From: Tubulanus polymorphus
Lineage: Eukaryota > Nemertea > Palaeonemertea > Tubulaniformes > Tubulanidae
DNA: 64,000 bases
Direction: 5' to 3'
NCBI RefSeq assembly: GCF_964204645.1
Contig: NC_134027.1
Location: 18,278,485 to 18,342,484 of the forward strand
The translations under genes and the position numbers were made by a program. Each line of letters opens with the position of its first letter. Position 1 is the first letter of the stretch. Below are positions 41,204 to 53,723 of this stretch, piece after piece. A model generated the notes under the pieces. It did no database searches. It was not told where the DNA came from and saw only the letters and a list, made by a program, of their open reading frames with translations.

Positions 41204-44200
41204 AATTGCGAGCTTAAACTGTAATGGTCTCGTAACCTCTAAAATTAAAAGATTAAACATTTTTGATAGGGTAAACCGATACGATATTTTTCTGTTGCAA
41301 GAAACACATATTAAGAGTGATGAAGAGGCAACCAAATTTTTTAAAATTCTGATGAATGACTTCGAAATTATAACGAATAATAATGTCAATCGTGTTAATG
41401 GAGTAGCTATCGGCATAAGTAGGAAAATTGATTTTAAACTGATGAGTCATACTAAAGACACACAAGGACGTGCTATTTCAGTAAATTTATTAATTGGAAA
41501 TGAAAAATTTAAAATCATAAATATATACGCTCCGAATAAAGAAAAACAATGAAAGGAATTTTTCCAATCTTTACCAAAGATTATTAAAAAAACAGAGAGC
41601 GCTAAAGTAATTGTCGGTGGAGATTTCAATTGTATTGAAAACTATTCGCTAGATCGACAATCGGTCCATTCAAACCCTAGAATAACTATTGGCACCGAAC
41701 AGATCGGACAATTGTGTAATTTGTATTGTTTAGAAGATCCATTCAGGTCACTAAATCCCCTAAAACAAGGGTTTACTAGAATAACAAAGGTCAACAATAC
41801 CATAACTAGAACTCGAATTGATAGATTTTATGTTTCTCAAGCTGTCACAAATGATGTAGAAACAATAGAACACCTTAACTCGATACACTCAGACCACAAT
41901 TTAGTGTCAATGACAATTCACACAAACCAACCTCAACGTGGCAAGGGATTCTGGCATTTGAACAATGATTTGCTAAATAATGAAAATTATGTAGACATGA
42001 TTACAGACATGTGGAATAAGTGGCAAAGGCACAAAGGAGTTTATGAAAATATCCTCGAATGGTGGGATGATGGTAAAAAGCTTATTAAGTCTAAAACTAT
42101 TAAATTTGCATGTGCCATTTCTAGATCTAGAAACGAATTAAAGCGTAAACTCGAAAACGAATTATATATTTTAGAGAGTCGGGCAAGTAATGGTCAGAAC
42201 TACGATTATAATAGATTGAAGAATATTGAAACCATAATTAAACAAATCGATGATAATAAAACAAAAGGGAAAATAATACGATCAAAAATTGAGTGGAGAG
42301 AAGAAGGAGAAAAAACATCGAAATTCTTCGCCAACTTAGAGAAAAGGAAAGGAAAAATTAACTATGTAAATGCGCTTTATAATGAAAAAAATGAACTTAA
42401 AACTAATCAAAGTGAGATAATGGATATCAAAGTTAACTTCTATAAAAAATTGTACACCAAAGAACAACCAGACCCCTTTAAACAGACCTATTTTCTAGAA
42501 AATCTACCTCAAGTTCAAAACCCAGAAATGATTGATGGTCCTATTACGATTAATGAACTAACGGACTCGGTAAAATCTTTTAAATTAGATAAGTCGCCCG
42601 GTATTGATGGAATATCGATTAACTTTTATAGGAAGTTCTGGAATATTCTACAAGATGACTTCCATAAAGTAGTGTGCGAATGTATAAACCAAAATACGAT
42701 TTCAGAATCTATGAAGATGGGCGTCATCACGCTACTCCACAAAAAAGACGAAAAAGCGCGTTTAGAAAACTGGAGACCAATTACTTTACTGTGTAGTGAT
42801 TATAAAATAATAACAAAAACTTTATCAAACAGGTTAATCAAAGTAATGACAGATATAATTGACCCTGATCAAACATGCAACGTAAAAGGCCGGCGTATCC
42901 ACGATAATTGCCATATAATTCGAGATATTATTCAATACACAGAAGACGAACATATTGAGGCATTTTTAATAGCCATCGACCAGATGAAGGCCTTTGATCG
43001 AGTCGTCTGGTCCTTTATGTTTAAATCTCTTGAAGCTTTCGGATTCGGCGAAAATATGATCAAGTACATTAAAATGTGTTATGTTGACCCTAAATCGTTG
43101 ATAAAAAGTAATGGATTTTTAACAGTCCCTTTTTCCCTCGAACGGGGAGTTAGACAGGGATGCCCGATGAGCGCGTTGCTATACGTCATCATCGCTGAAA
43201 CTTTATCAATAAAAATCAGGCGTAACGATGAGATTAAAGGAATTAAGTTGCCTGATGGCAGCATTTGTAAAACGAAACAGTTTGCTGATGACAATACCTT
43301 AACTTTAACCAGCACCAAATCAATTGAGGAATTATTCAATGTTTTATCTGATTTCGGAAAAGCTTCCGGTGCTAAAGTGAACCGCCAAAAAACGGAATGT
43401 TTATGGATAGGCGCCTCCAAAAATAGAACTGATACACCTTACAATCTTAAATGGTCGAACAAACATATAAAAATATACGGCATGTATTTTGGACATGATG
43501 ACATAGCTAAGTTGAACTGGGAACGAAAAGTCAGCACAGTATCAAACATATTAAATCAATGGCGTCAGACAAAACTATCCTACAAAGGAAAACGCGTAGT
43601 CATAAATTCATTTATTCTTCCTATATTATGGTATATATCAGAGATATATCCAATACCTAATACCTACATGGAAAGGATTCAGAACCAAATTAATAATTTT
43701 CTTTGGTCATATGGAAAACACCATGTTAGGGCAGAGGTTATTTATAAACCTTTACGACAGGGTGGCCTAGCAATTAACAATATAAACTGTAGGATAATAG
43801 CCCAGAGAGTGCGAACAATTCTATCTGAAATAAGGAAAGAAACGAAATGGAGACCTTTGCTCAATTTCTATCTCGAAAAAATACTGGGACCTGGCTGGTC
43901 ATTACATTCCTTGATCAACGTAAATTTCGTAAATAAAGTAACTAATAACTTGTATTATAAAAACCTACTATCTGCATGGAAATATGTGATAACTCTTACC
44001 GAACCACAATTATCAAAGCACGATATAAAAAACAATTTATTATTCAATAACCCTTCAATAACTTTTAACGGCAAAACTTTAAACTACCCAGAGTATTCAG
44101 AAATAGGACTAACAAATGTCAAAAATTTATTCGATGAATACGGAAATTACTTGGAACTAGAAAATTTTACACCAATTCTCGAAAACGCTAGGAAACATAA

Positions 44201-44999
44201 AAGGATATACGAGGCGATTCCCAGAGAATGGCGTGTCATCCTTGGTGACGAAAGCTTAGCCGACACTAAAAAATCAGCTTTTACGGTAAAATTCCACAAT
44301 AAACAAAGACTTTTCATTAGTTTAACAATGAGGGAGTTATATAGTTTCATTATACATAAGAAATTCGGGCACATTGTCCCGATAGGACGAAGGAAAATCG
44401 AAGATTTCCTCAATGCAAACGATATCGACTGGGCCCAAATTTGGGAAGATAGCTATCACCCGATTATAGACAAAAAATTGAGTGATATGCAATGGCGTTT
44501 CCTACATGATTCGTTAGCAACAGCAAACAAACTAGTAACATGGCAAGTTTCAAATGATCCAACCTGTAAGGTATGCGGTCGAGCGGCCACAAATAGACAT
44601 GTAATAATTGAATGCCCGGCAGCAATTGAACTTTTTTCTCGATTCCAAACTATAATTGACCAAATAGCGGAACAGCCAACTAACTTAGATAAACGAGTAA
44701 TATATTTCGGCTTGCCTAGACAGATAATTAGAAATTCAAAAAATAGACATATATGTAATTATGTAATAACAGTTCTAAAATGGACACTGTACAAAAATCA
44801 CCGTAAATCATGTGACGGGGAACAGCAAATAGATCTAAAAAACTATGCTAGGAATTATATTGTAAATAGATTAAAACAAGAGATTGCACACAAAAAGAAC
44901 ATACATTTGTGGACCCAAAATGAATCCCTAATTAAAATAACTGAAATGGAATTGGTAATAAATGAAATACTACTCGATACAATTTATGATATACTGTAA
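41184..44999 (+). pseudogene. LINE A ORF2: endonuclease, reverse transcriptase, zinc knuckle
   Basis: 1271 codons interrupted by a single TGA at 41550. The APE-type endonuclease has LNCNGL, LQETHIK, INIYAPN, VGGDFNC and HSDHNLV. The reverse transcriptase has SPGIDGISINFYRKFW, IAIDQMKAFDRV, ERGVRQGCPMSALLY and the catalytic FADD at 43281-43292 (phenylalanine for the usual tyrosine; LINE B has YADD). A C-terminal CX2CX7HX4C knuckle (CKVCGRAATNRHVIIEC) lies near 44570-44620. The order and knuckle place it in the L1/Tx1 group. With one stop it is the best-preserved LINE here. Confidence 0.85.
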
Positions 45000-45128
45000 G
45001 CTTTGTATACTATGTACTACGTATATTATTAAATACTATGTATAGTATGTTTGTGTATTTTCCGACATGAATAATGTATTATTGATATGTTTATATGTAT
45101 GTATGTATGTGTATGTATATGTGTATAT

Positions 45129-45398
<270 letters not shown>

Positions 45399-45879
45399 AT
45401 ATATATATGTATATAGACTTGTTAATTCTGTAAATGTGTATATATTGAAGAATGATAGACTATTTGATAACGATGTCTAGTATGTAAATAGGATTCTGTA
45501 CCGATAACTGTATATAATTTTTCAAAATTTTAAGAAAAAAACAAAAGTAATATAAAAAAAAGATAAAAAGTACTGAAAAAAAGGAAAAAAATGTTAAAAA
45601 AGAACGAAAATTTTTTATATCCTATTTGGAAAGAGTAGAACAACCTAAAATGAAAAGAGATAACAGTTATTTAAGAACTTTCCCTCTCGGTCGTAAGGTG
45701 TTTTTACACCTAATACACGGAGCTAGAGGTGATTTTTTTTTTTCTTTTTAAACTGCATATTCTCGCTACAATCATGTAACAATTATTCAGTCCCCCACAT
45801 GACTCCAGTGGGTGCGATGTAGATGTAATGGAGCTTTCCATTAAATAATAAAGTAAGATATAAAAAAAAAGACATATCG

Positions 45880-45960
45880 ATACTTACCTGGCACAGAGCT
45901 CCACCGTGATCTGAAACATTTACCGTGAGCTGGAAGGCTGGTACAGAGGTTAACCGCGAT
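45880..45960 (+). other. U1 snRNA-like sequence at the 5-prime end of LINE B
   Basis: ATACTTACCTGGC at 45880-45892 equals the first 13 bases of U1 snRNA, the 5-prime-splice-site-recognising end, followed by ACAGAGCTCCACCGTGATC, which follows the U1 pattern through its GTGATC. A second related stretch, CTGGTACAGAGGTTAACCGC, follows at 45938. The match begins exactly at the U1 5-prime end and directly abuts GACATATCG (45871-45879), a sequence repeated after the 3-prime A-run of LINE B (56717-56725). Confidence 0.6.
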
Positions 45961-47084
45961 ATGGATTTATCTAGAGCCAAGTCGTGGTCGAACGACATGG
46001 AGCACGCTAGATCGATAGAACTTTTTCTTGTTGTCAGGAAAATCGGACTTAACGTGAAAGATGTTCAGGAATTTTTGGAAGAAGCCTTGAAAGATAGAAC
46101 CTTTAAGGCTTGCGTTAGGAAAGCTGACGACTTCACTCCGTTCGATTATGAATTCATTGCAAAGATCAAAACGCTTTAGACCTCCTTAAGAACCACGATT
46201 TGCAGATCAAGGATAAAACGGTTACACTTCGTGGCCGAAGGAAACGCCGACGATTGTACGGATAGAGGGAGTACCATCCAACTGCTCTCACAGTGTAATC
46301 GATGAAATTCTGAGTGGATCCGGTACCATATTAAACAGAACATACCACCCGACTTTTGCGAAGACAGATATCGAAAATGCCGAAAAAAAATTACCGAAAT
46401 GTCAATATCTAAAGCTATCCCTAGGAATATAGCAATGAAGTCAGCTAACGGACTTGTGCTAATCTGAGTTTACTATAGCGGTCAGCCGGAACATTGTTTA
46501 CTATGTAATAACTTCAACCACACGTGGGTTGAATGTAAGGAAGTAAGTTGTACGCATCCTACCCATCCACCGCATAAATGCCACCAATTGTTTCACCTAA
46601 ATGCTTAACAGAATCGATAGTACGAACTACAGTACCCGACGATCGAACAAACTTCAACGAAACCGACAGTGGAAGATTGCAAAAAACGTAAAAGGGCTTC
46701 GCTTTCTTCATCTGACGAATCTGCACCACAAACACCGAGGAAAAAGTCGATACAGGATAAAAATACTGTCAATTGCGATAACGTACCATTGAACGAATTA
46801 CAGAATAAGTTACAGTCTGTAATCAACCAAAGTTCAAACACTTCTCTTCACGGAACAGACCGTGAAAGTGACTTTCTCCGCAGCGCGAGTTTTGAAGGCC
46901 TAACGACCAACCAACTCAACAGAGAACAAGACACTGACAATAAACGGTTAAAAGAATTTACAAAGTAAAGGGAAAATTAACGTCGAACCCCTCATCAGAA
47001 GACATTAAAACGCTGAAACATCGTATCTCAGCGAGAGAAGAGGAAATAGCCCGCCGTAAAGCCAAAATCAACAAGAAGAAATGA
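45961..47084 (+). pseudogene. LINE B ORF1, many stops
   Basis: Starts MDLSRAKSWSNDMEHARS and continues with a helical domain (KDVQEFLEEALKDRTF). After about 46180 it shifts frame repeatedly; the knuckle CLLCNNFNHTWVEC and the serine-rich tail are still readable, with a TGA in place of an arginine codon before the knuckle. It supplies the N-terminal part missing from LINE A. Confidence 0.65.
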
Positions 47085-48017
47085 CGAAGCGGTAAGAAAA
47101 TTGTACCAAAGCGCACTGATTTTGGCATTGAATACATGAACATTAGACCTTTGAAGTATATTTGGGAAACTGAAATGCTAAACAGATTAATTAAACTGGC
47201 TTCGAAAACTCTCTCGGTTTGTGAAATTAAGAAAATTGTAACAAAGTATGAAATGACAAATTCTTGTAAACCACTGTAAGGTGGCTAATGATGGTATGAG
47301 AATAGCGGGTCTCAATTGCAATGGACTCGTAGCCTCCAAAATCAAAAGACTCAATATTTTTGATCGGCTAAAGCATTTTGATATATTTCTCCTCCAGGAG
47401 ACGCATATAAGGAACCAGCGAAAATATTTCCAAAAATTAAGGGAAGAACTCAAAGAACGCACAAACAAGGCTGAACAAGGCCTCGTGATACGGGGTAATC
47501 ATATCATCAGCCGTCCACCTCTTTTTCGTTCGCCACCCCAGACCAGTGCAAATATGTAATCATAAGAAAAATTCATCCCTAAATGAAGGAACCCGAAATA
47601 AAAAAACAAGTCATAATCATATGAAAAAATACCCTGGAAAATCAGATCAAGCAAACGAATCATTTTTGATAAAATTTTGTACGGATGATAACAAGTCCAA
47701 CTCAAAAAATCAATCGGATGACAACAATTGTAAATTGATAAATCAATCAAAGAGAAATGAAATTTCAACAACTGTCAATCCCCAAGCACAGAATGAATCA
47801 CACCCTGAAGCATCTGCTGAGATCAGATCGAAAAAGGGAAAATACATCCCTAGGAACAGGAAGATCCAAAAAATGTTAACTATATGAAGGAAGAAAATTT
47901 GACGCATAAAAAATTAATAACCGATCAAGGTTGCGGAAAAAACATCAACTATAATAACCACAACTGCAATAAAAAAGCAGAGATCTGAAGATTCTATACA
48001 CAAACGCAGATAACCTC

Positions 48018-51000
48018 ATGAACAAGAAAGCGGAACTGAGTGCAATGAAAGTTACCCATGAGCCAGATATAATATGCATCACGGAAGTGAAACCTAAGAA
48101 TACTAGATTCGATCATGATAACAGACACACGATATTTAACGGCTCAGCAGGGTATGAAACTTTCACTAATATTGAGTCCACGAACAGAGGCATTGCTTTA
48201 TATGTTAAATCAGAGCTTAAGCCATGCCTACCACCTGACTCTTTACTGAAAAAGCTTAAAGATGGAGACATCAATGAAGTAATATGGGTCCAGTTCCACA
48301 GCAACAAAGATGAAAAACCAACTTTACTGGGATGTGCCTATCGGAGCCCTAACAGTAGCGCAGATAAGAATGCTCTCTTCGCTGAAATGATAAAGAATCT
48401 AGGTAACTTACAAAATTACCAAATATTTTTATGCGGAGATTTCAACATCCCGGAGATTAACTGGAGTTTAAACACATGCAACTGTGCGTCGACACACGTG
48501 TCCTCGAAATTATGGGAAGCAAGTAACGACTCTTACTTAGAACAAGTTGTGACCTGGTCCACTCGATTTAGACAGGGACAAGAACCAAGTACACTGGATC
48601 TACTCTTTACTAATCAACCTGAACTACTAAAGGACACAATAAAATTGGCACCTCTGGGTAAAAGTGACCATATATGTATGGTGTTTAATCTGTCGATCCA
48701 TCATAAACCCCCATCTGTCAAAACTGGAAGAAGAAACTTCAACCGTGGTGACTACGACCGATTTCTGGAACATATCAGCAGAGACCTGGAAGAAAGCAAA
48801 CTACTGCAACTTGATGTCGACTCATGCTGGGGAAGAATTCACGAATGTATTAAGAAAGCCGAAGAACTTTATATTCCGACTTACAATGCACCCAGATGGA
48901 AAAGAAATTCCCTTCTTTGGATGAACCGTAAAGCAATATCCAAGATCAAAAAGAAGCACGCAGCCTGGAAAAGATACATGCAAACTACAGACGGTGAAGA
49001 TTACAGAAGATTTCAGGAAGCGAGAAACGCTGCTAAAAGAGAGACAAGGAAAGCGACGAAAAACTACGAACAGAAGTTATCCAAAGAAGTAAAAAATAAC
49101 CCCAAAGCCTTCTGGAGGTACTGTAAAAGCAAGTCAACGACAAAACCAGGAATTCCTGACCTTATAACCCAGAACAAAACAACCATTTCCGATAACGAAG
49201 CCAAAGCTAATGCATTTAACGAGTATTTCGCCAGTGTCTTTACAATGGAAGACAGCTCTAACCTACCTGAGCCATGCAACTTAGATAGGGACCTACCAGA
49301 AATAACCGACATAGAAATACCCCCATACCTCGTGTTCAAGAAGCTGAACAGTCTCAATGTAAATAAAAGCATGGGACCTGATGGTATACACCCACGTATC
49401 TTGAAAGAAGCAGCCACACAACTATCCAAAGCATTAACAACACTGTTAAAAAAAAAACTATGAATGAAGGAAAATTACCTATTGTTTGGAAGTACGTCTG
49501 CTATTATTACACCTATCCATAAAAAAGGGGTGAAAAACGATGTCGAAAATTACAGACCCATTAGCCTCACCAGCATTGTCTGTAAAATCATGGAAGGACT
49601 GATAAGGGATTCTGTCATGAAACACATGATTGACACAGAAACACTTTCAGATGCGCAACATGGTTTTGTGCAGGGCAGATCAACTGTGACACAACTTCTA
49701 ACCTCTATGGAGGACTGGACGACAGCCATTGACCAAGGAAAATGTGTTGACGTGATATTTATGGACTTTCAGAAAGCCTTTGATAAAGTTCCTCATAAAC
49801 GTCTCATAAAGAAAATGGAATGATATGGTATCAAAGGTAAACTTCTCAGGTGGATACAAAACTTTCTTGCTGACAGAAAACAGGTAGTTAACATCGAAGG
49901 CTCAACATCTACTACCCAAGAGGTTACGAGTGGTGTGCCTCAGGGGAGCGTGCTAGGACCAATATTATTTGTAATGTACATTAATGACCTCCCCGACAAC
50001 ATAGGAAGCCGGTATTCGAAAAACGCCTAATGAAAAACACCGAATCGGAAAACGCATAACGCCTAATTCAAGTAACATCCAAGAAATTGACCTAAATCCC
50101 TACGTGAACTATGTACACAACGCTACATAGTTCACGTCGGAGTGCGTGGAGCGCCGCCTGTTCCATCTTCGTTTCTACTGTCTTTGGTTACGCAGGCTTA
50201 TCTGTGTTATTATTTCATATTAAGACAGAGTATTATGATAATAAAAGACATCATTTTATGGAACATATAGTTTATTATTTTTGTTCAAGGAAGTTCAGGG
50301 GCTGGACATTATTTAGTCTCTCATTGGTTCGGTAGGTTCGGAAGATTAGCGTGGTTGTGAACATTTTTGGAGGATAATTTTGAGAATGGCTATTTTATCA
50401 GTCTCTGTGTGCGTTGTACCTACGAGCGAAGGTTGTACCATATTTATGCATTCCGGTTTCAAAATTCAAGAAAGCCGGTTTATAACCGCGGCGTTTGTTT
50501 TCGCGTTATCATAGAAGTGTAAACTGTTTCAGTTTACACTTCTATGGCGTTATGTGATTGATCGCTTGCACGGCGGACATTCTATCATCATCCTATAATG
50601 AAGTTTATTAGAGTAGTAGTCTCGTTTCGTGAAGCGTAAAACACATGTATTTTCAAACTGTTCCGTTGATGAGTTGGATTGTGAGTCTCAGTAGATGGTG
50701 CAATTACGAAATTAGGTCATTTTCTAGGAATTAGGCGTTATGCGTTTTCCGATTCGGTGTATTTCATTAGGCGTTTTTCGAGTACCGCATAAGAAGCAGC
50801 ATACTCATGTACGCAGATGACACAAAGTTATACAGAGTCATCACAAGCAACAGAGAAAACCAAGTCTTACAAAAAGACTTGGATAGTCTAACAGATTGGG
50901 CCAAAACCTGGCAAATGAAGTTCCACCCCGATAAATGTGTTGTACTACATATTGGCAAGAAACAGCAGGAATACCAGTACACCATGAAAATAGGTGATGA

Positions 51001-51613
51001 AGAACACATTCTTAAAGAAATTAACCGAGAAAACGATCTGGGTGTAATAATGGACGAAAAGCTCAGCTTTGCAGAACTATATACGTCATCCACAAACAAG
51101 GCCAGCAGAGTTTTAGGTATGATGAGACGGTCATTTGAATCACTGGATGCCCACATGTTCAAGCTGATATACAATGCAATGGTACGTCCGATACTCGAAT
51201 ATGCGGCACCTGTCCACATGCCTTACCTGAAAAAAGAGATTTTAAAAATTGAAAAGATTCAAAGGAGGGCGACTAAGATGATGCCTCAAGTGAGGGAGCT
51301 ATCATATCCGGACAGACTCCAAAGACTAGATCTCCCCACCCTACAGTATCGCAGATCTAGAGGTGATATGATAACATCATACAACTACCTACACTCCCAT
51401 TATCGAGTCAACAGTGAAAATATCCTACAAAGCGATGGAAGGAACGTCGCCCTAAGAGGACACTCCATGAGATTAATAAAACCAAGGTCACAAAAAAATG
51501 TCAGATCAAACTTCTTCAGTAACAGAATGGTGAATACCTGGAACCAGCTCACACAAGAGATTGTAGACGCTCCATCCGTAAATAGTTTCAAGTCCCGCCT
51601 AGACAAATTCTGA
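48018..51613 (+). pseudogene. LINE C endonuclease/reverse transcriptase
   Basis: Endonuclease part: ICITEVKPKNTR, LLGCAYRSPNS, FLCGDFNIPEINW and LGKSDHICMVF. RT part: KSMGPDGIHPRIL, ENYRPISLTSIVCK, IFMDFQKAFDKVPH, SGVPQGSVLGPILF, then, beyond the nested MITE, MYADDTKLYR (50807) and the thumb with RPILEYAAPVH. Breaks: two frameshifts around the 9-A run at 49449-49457 and near 49490, a TGA at 49821, and the MITE. The sequence is about 1,000 residues if joined. Motifs fit the CR1/L2 group. Confidence 0.8.
50010..50787. mobile_element. Mutator-like MITE in the LINE C RT domain
   Basis: Terminal inverted repeats of about 57 bases start CGGTATTCGAAAAACGCC at the left and, complemented, CGGTACTCGAAAAACGCC at the right. 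Flanks CATAGGAAGC (50000-50009) and CATAAGAAGC (50788-50797) form a 9-10-bp duplication with one mismatch, which suits Mutator-like elements. The interior has two perfect hairpins (about 50107-50138 and 50518-50544) and no coding frame. Confidence 0.7.
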
Positions 51614-52104
51614 AACATCAAACAATATGAAGTCTAATCACCAGAACTTAAAATAATGGAACACAGATTTGATAGCTGGGAAATCCCCCCTAAAATACCA
51701 ACGTTGGCTACCATGCAACAAAGACTTGTGAAACAACGAGGCAACCTGTCATATAGGCCAGATCGGCCTTCGTTATTGGTTGCAAATTACGATACGATAC
51801 GATACGATACGATACGATTAAAAGTATAAGTAAAGAATACGAAATTTTCACCAAGAATAATATTAATCGTATTAATGGGGTAGCAATCGGGATAAGTAGA
51901 AAATCTCACTACGACCTGGGACATTGTACACAAGGTCGCGGAATATGCTTATAATTATTGATCGGTAATGAGAGATATAAAATAATCAATATATACGCTC
52001 CAAGCAAAGACAGGCAAAAGAAAGAGTATTTTCAATCAATTCCTGATCTTATTGGTAAAATTGAAAACACGAAGTTAATTGTCGGTGGAGACTTTAACTG
52101 TATA

Positions 52105-52243
52105 GAATATAATAATAATAATATTTTATTTCCACGAGAAATTGTAACAAATTTTATATTTATAAAGGATGTTCCAATATCAGTGGTAGGTGCTCATTTA
52201 AAGCAAGGTTGCTTGTCGGGTATGAGAAAATTATTCCTTATAT
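52105..52243. mobile_element. 139-bp insertion in LINE B, unidentified
   Basis: Comparison with LINE A shows that the ORF2 sequence after VGGDFNCIE is interrupted and resumes at AGACAATCAGCTCATTCC. The insert begins with an AATAATAATA run. No ends or duplication were recognised. Confidence 0.4.
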
Positions 52244-52404
52244 AGACAATCAGCTCATTCCAACCATACGGCAACATCTGGCGCTGAACAATTAGCCCAA
52301 TTGTGTTGTTCATATTGTTTAGAGGACCCATTCAGGGCAATTAACCCTGCAAAGAAGGCTTTTACTAGATTAACTAATGTCAATAATACAATTACTATGA
52401 CTAG

Positions 52405-53139
52405 ACTACAACTAGTTAGACCGGTCTAAATGGGTCCGTACCTGGTCCGGTCCAAATTTAGACCGGACAAAATTTTGGTGAGCGTTCACACGGCGTTTTG
52501 ACACGCGGTGATAAAATCGCTTGTCACCGGGCCCACAAGATGTCACCATCTGCTAAATAATTGATTGCGCCTGGATGAAGGCTTGCTTCCATATTCCAAG
52601 TAGAGCAAGACATTCTTTATTTGACCAATTCGATCCTCTGTCAGGTTTATACATTTTTGCGAATTCGATTTTATTCTATCATGCTGAAACTCTAAGTGTC
52701 GTTTAAACACGGTTCAAAGCACGGCAGTAAAACGGATGATGATCGCGATATACGAATACGAATTACACTGCAAAAAATTCCATTGAATAGGGAGGAAAAA
52801 GAGTACTCAAAAATAATTACATAAACGGTAATAAAAGCATTTGAAACTTAATAAACTGGACTCACACTCTACCGCAGAGGTTGCAACATTTACCGCAGAG
52901 ATTCAGAATTACGATTTAGACCGGACCTGGTACCGGTTTCTGTCCACACACGCATATTTAGACCGGTCCAAAATTTGGTCCGGACCTGGTTCGCTCTTTT
53001 CGACCGTGCCAAATTAGACCGGTCTAAACTAGACCGGTCTAATTTGGAACGGTATTTTTGCCCGTGTGAACGCTTGGTCCGGTCTAAATTGGACCGGACC
53101 AAATTTAGACCGGTCTAAATTTCGTCGTGTGAACGCGCC
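52405..53139. mobile_element. DNA transposon fragment rich in AGACCGGTCT palindromes
   Basis: Interrupts LINE B ORF2 before YVSQCLTSDIE. The right end, read inward, is AAGGCGCGTTCACACG; many copies of TTTAGACCGGTCTAAAT, GGTCCGGTC and GTGTGAACGC cluster within 150 bp of each end. The left end lacks the AAGGCGCG tip, so it is truncated. Sub-terminal motif clusters of this kind are usual transposase binding sites. No coding frame. Confidence 0.55.
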
Positions 53140-53662
53140 TTATGTCTCTCAATGTCTCACTAGTGATATAGAAACAATAGCGCACTTGAATTCAATCCAT
53201 TCAGATCACAAACTAGTGTCAATGACTATACGCACAAACCAACCACCAAGAGGCAAAGGATTTTGGCATCTAAACAATGACCTTTTGAATAACGAAGAAT
53301 ATATCGAGCTAGTAACCAGCACTTGGAGTAAGTGGCAAAAACATAAAGTTTTGTATGATAAAATCCTTCAGTGGTGGGATGACGGTAAAAAGTTAATCAA
53401 ATCCAAGTCTACCCAATTTTCTAAAAAACTTGCCAAATCTAGAAACGAACTGAAACGCAGACTCGAAAATAAACTTTATGTATTGGAGGGCCTAGCAAGT
53501 GAAGGTCTGAATTATAATCATAATAGACTAAAAGACATTATAACAATAATTAAACAAATTGATGATAATAAAACGAAAGGTAACATGATAAGAGCCAAAA
53601 TAGAATGGAGAGAGGAAGGCGAAAAAACATCAAAATTTTTTGCAAATTTAGAAAAACGAAGG

Positions 53663-53723
53663 GGAAAAATTAATCGTATAAATGGCCTTTATTATAAAGG
53701 CCATTTATACGATTAATTTTTCC
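53663..53723. repeat. 61-bp palindrome inside LINE B
   Basis: GGAAAAATTAATCGTATAAA is mirrored by its exact complement ending at 53723, with a short TTAT-type centre. LINE A has only one copy of this sequence (42351 region), so the second arm arose by inverted duplication in LINE B and shifts the ORF2 frame. Confidence 0.85.

Larger units (their letters stand above)
47411..51822 (+). mobile_element. LINE C, CR1/L2-like, inserted in LINE B
   Basis: The left boundary is approximate (47410-47480). A basic, lysine-rich leader frame (47546-47887) may be an ORF1 remnant. The endonuclease/RT frame follows, and the element ends in a pentamer tail of five CGATA units (51787-51818), typical of CR1-like 3-prime ends. 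LINE B resumes right after it in its endonuclease domain. A Mutator-like MITE is nested at 50010-50787. Confidence 0.75.
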
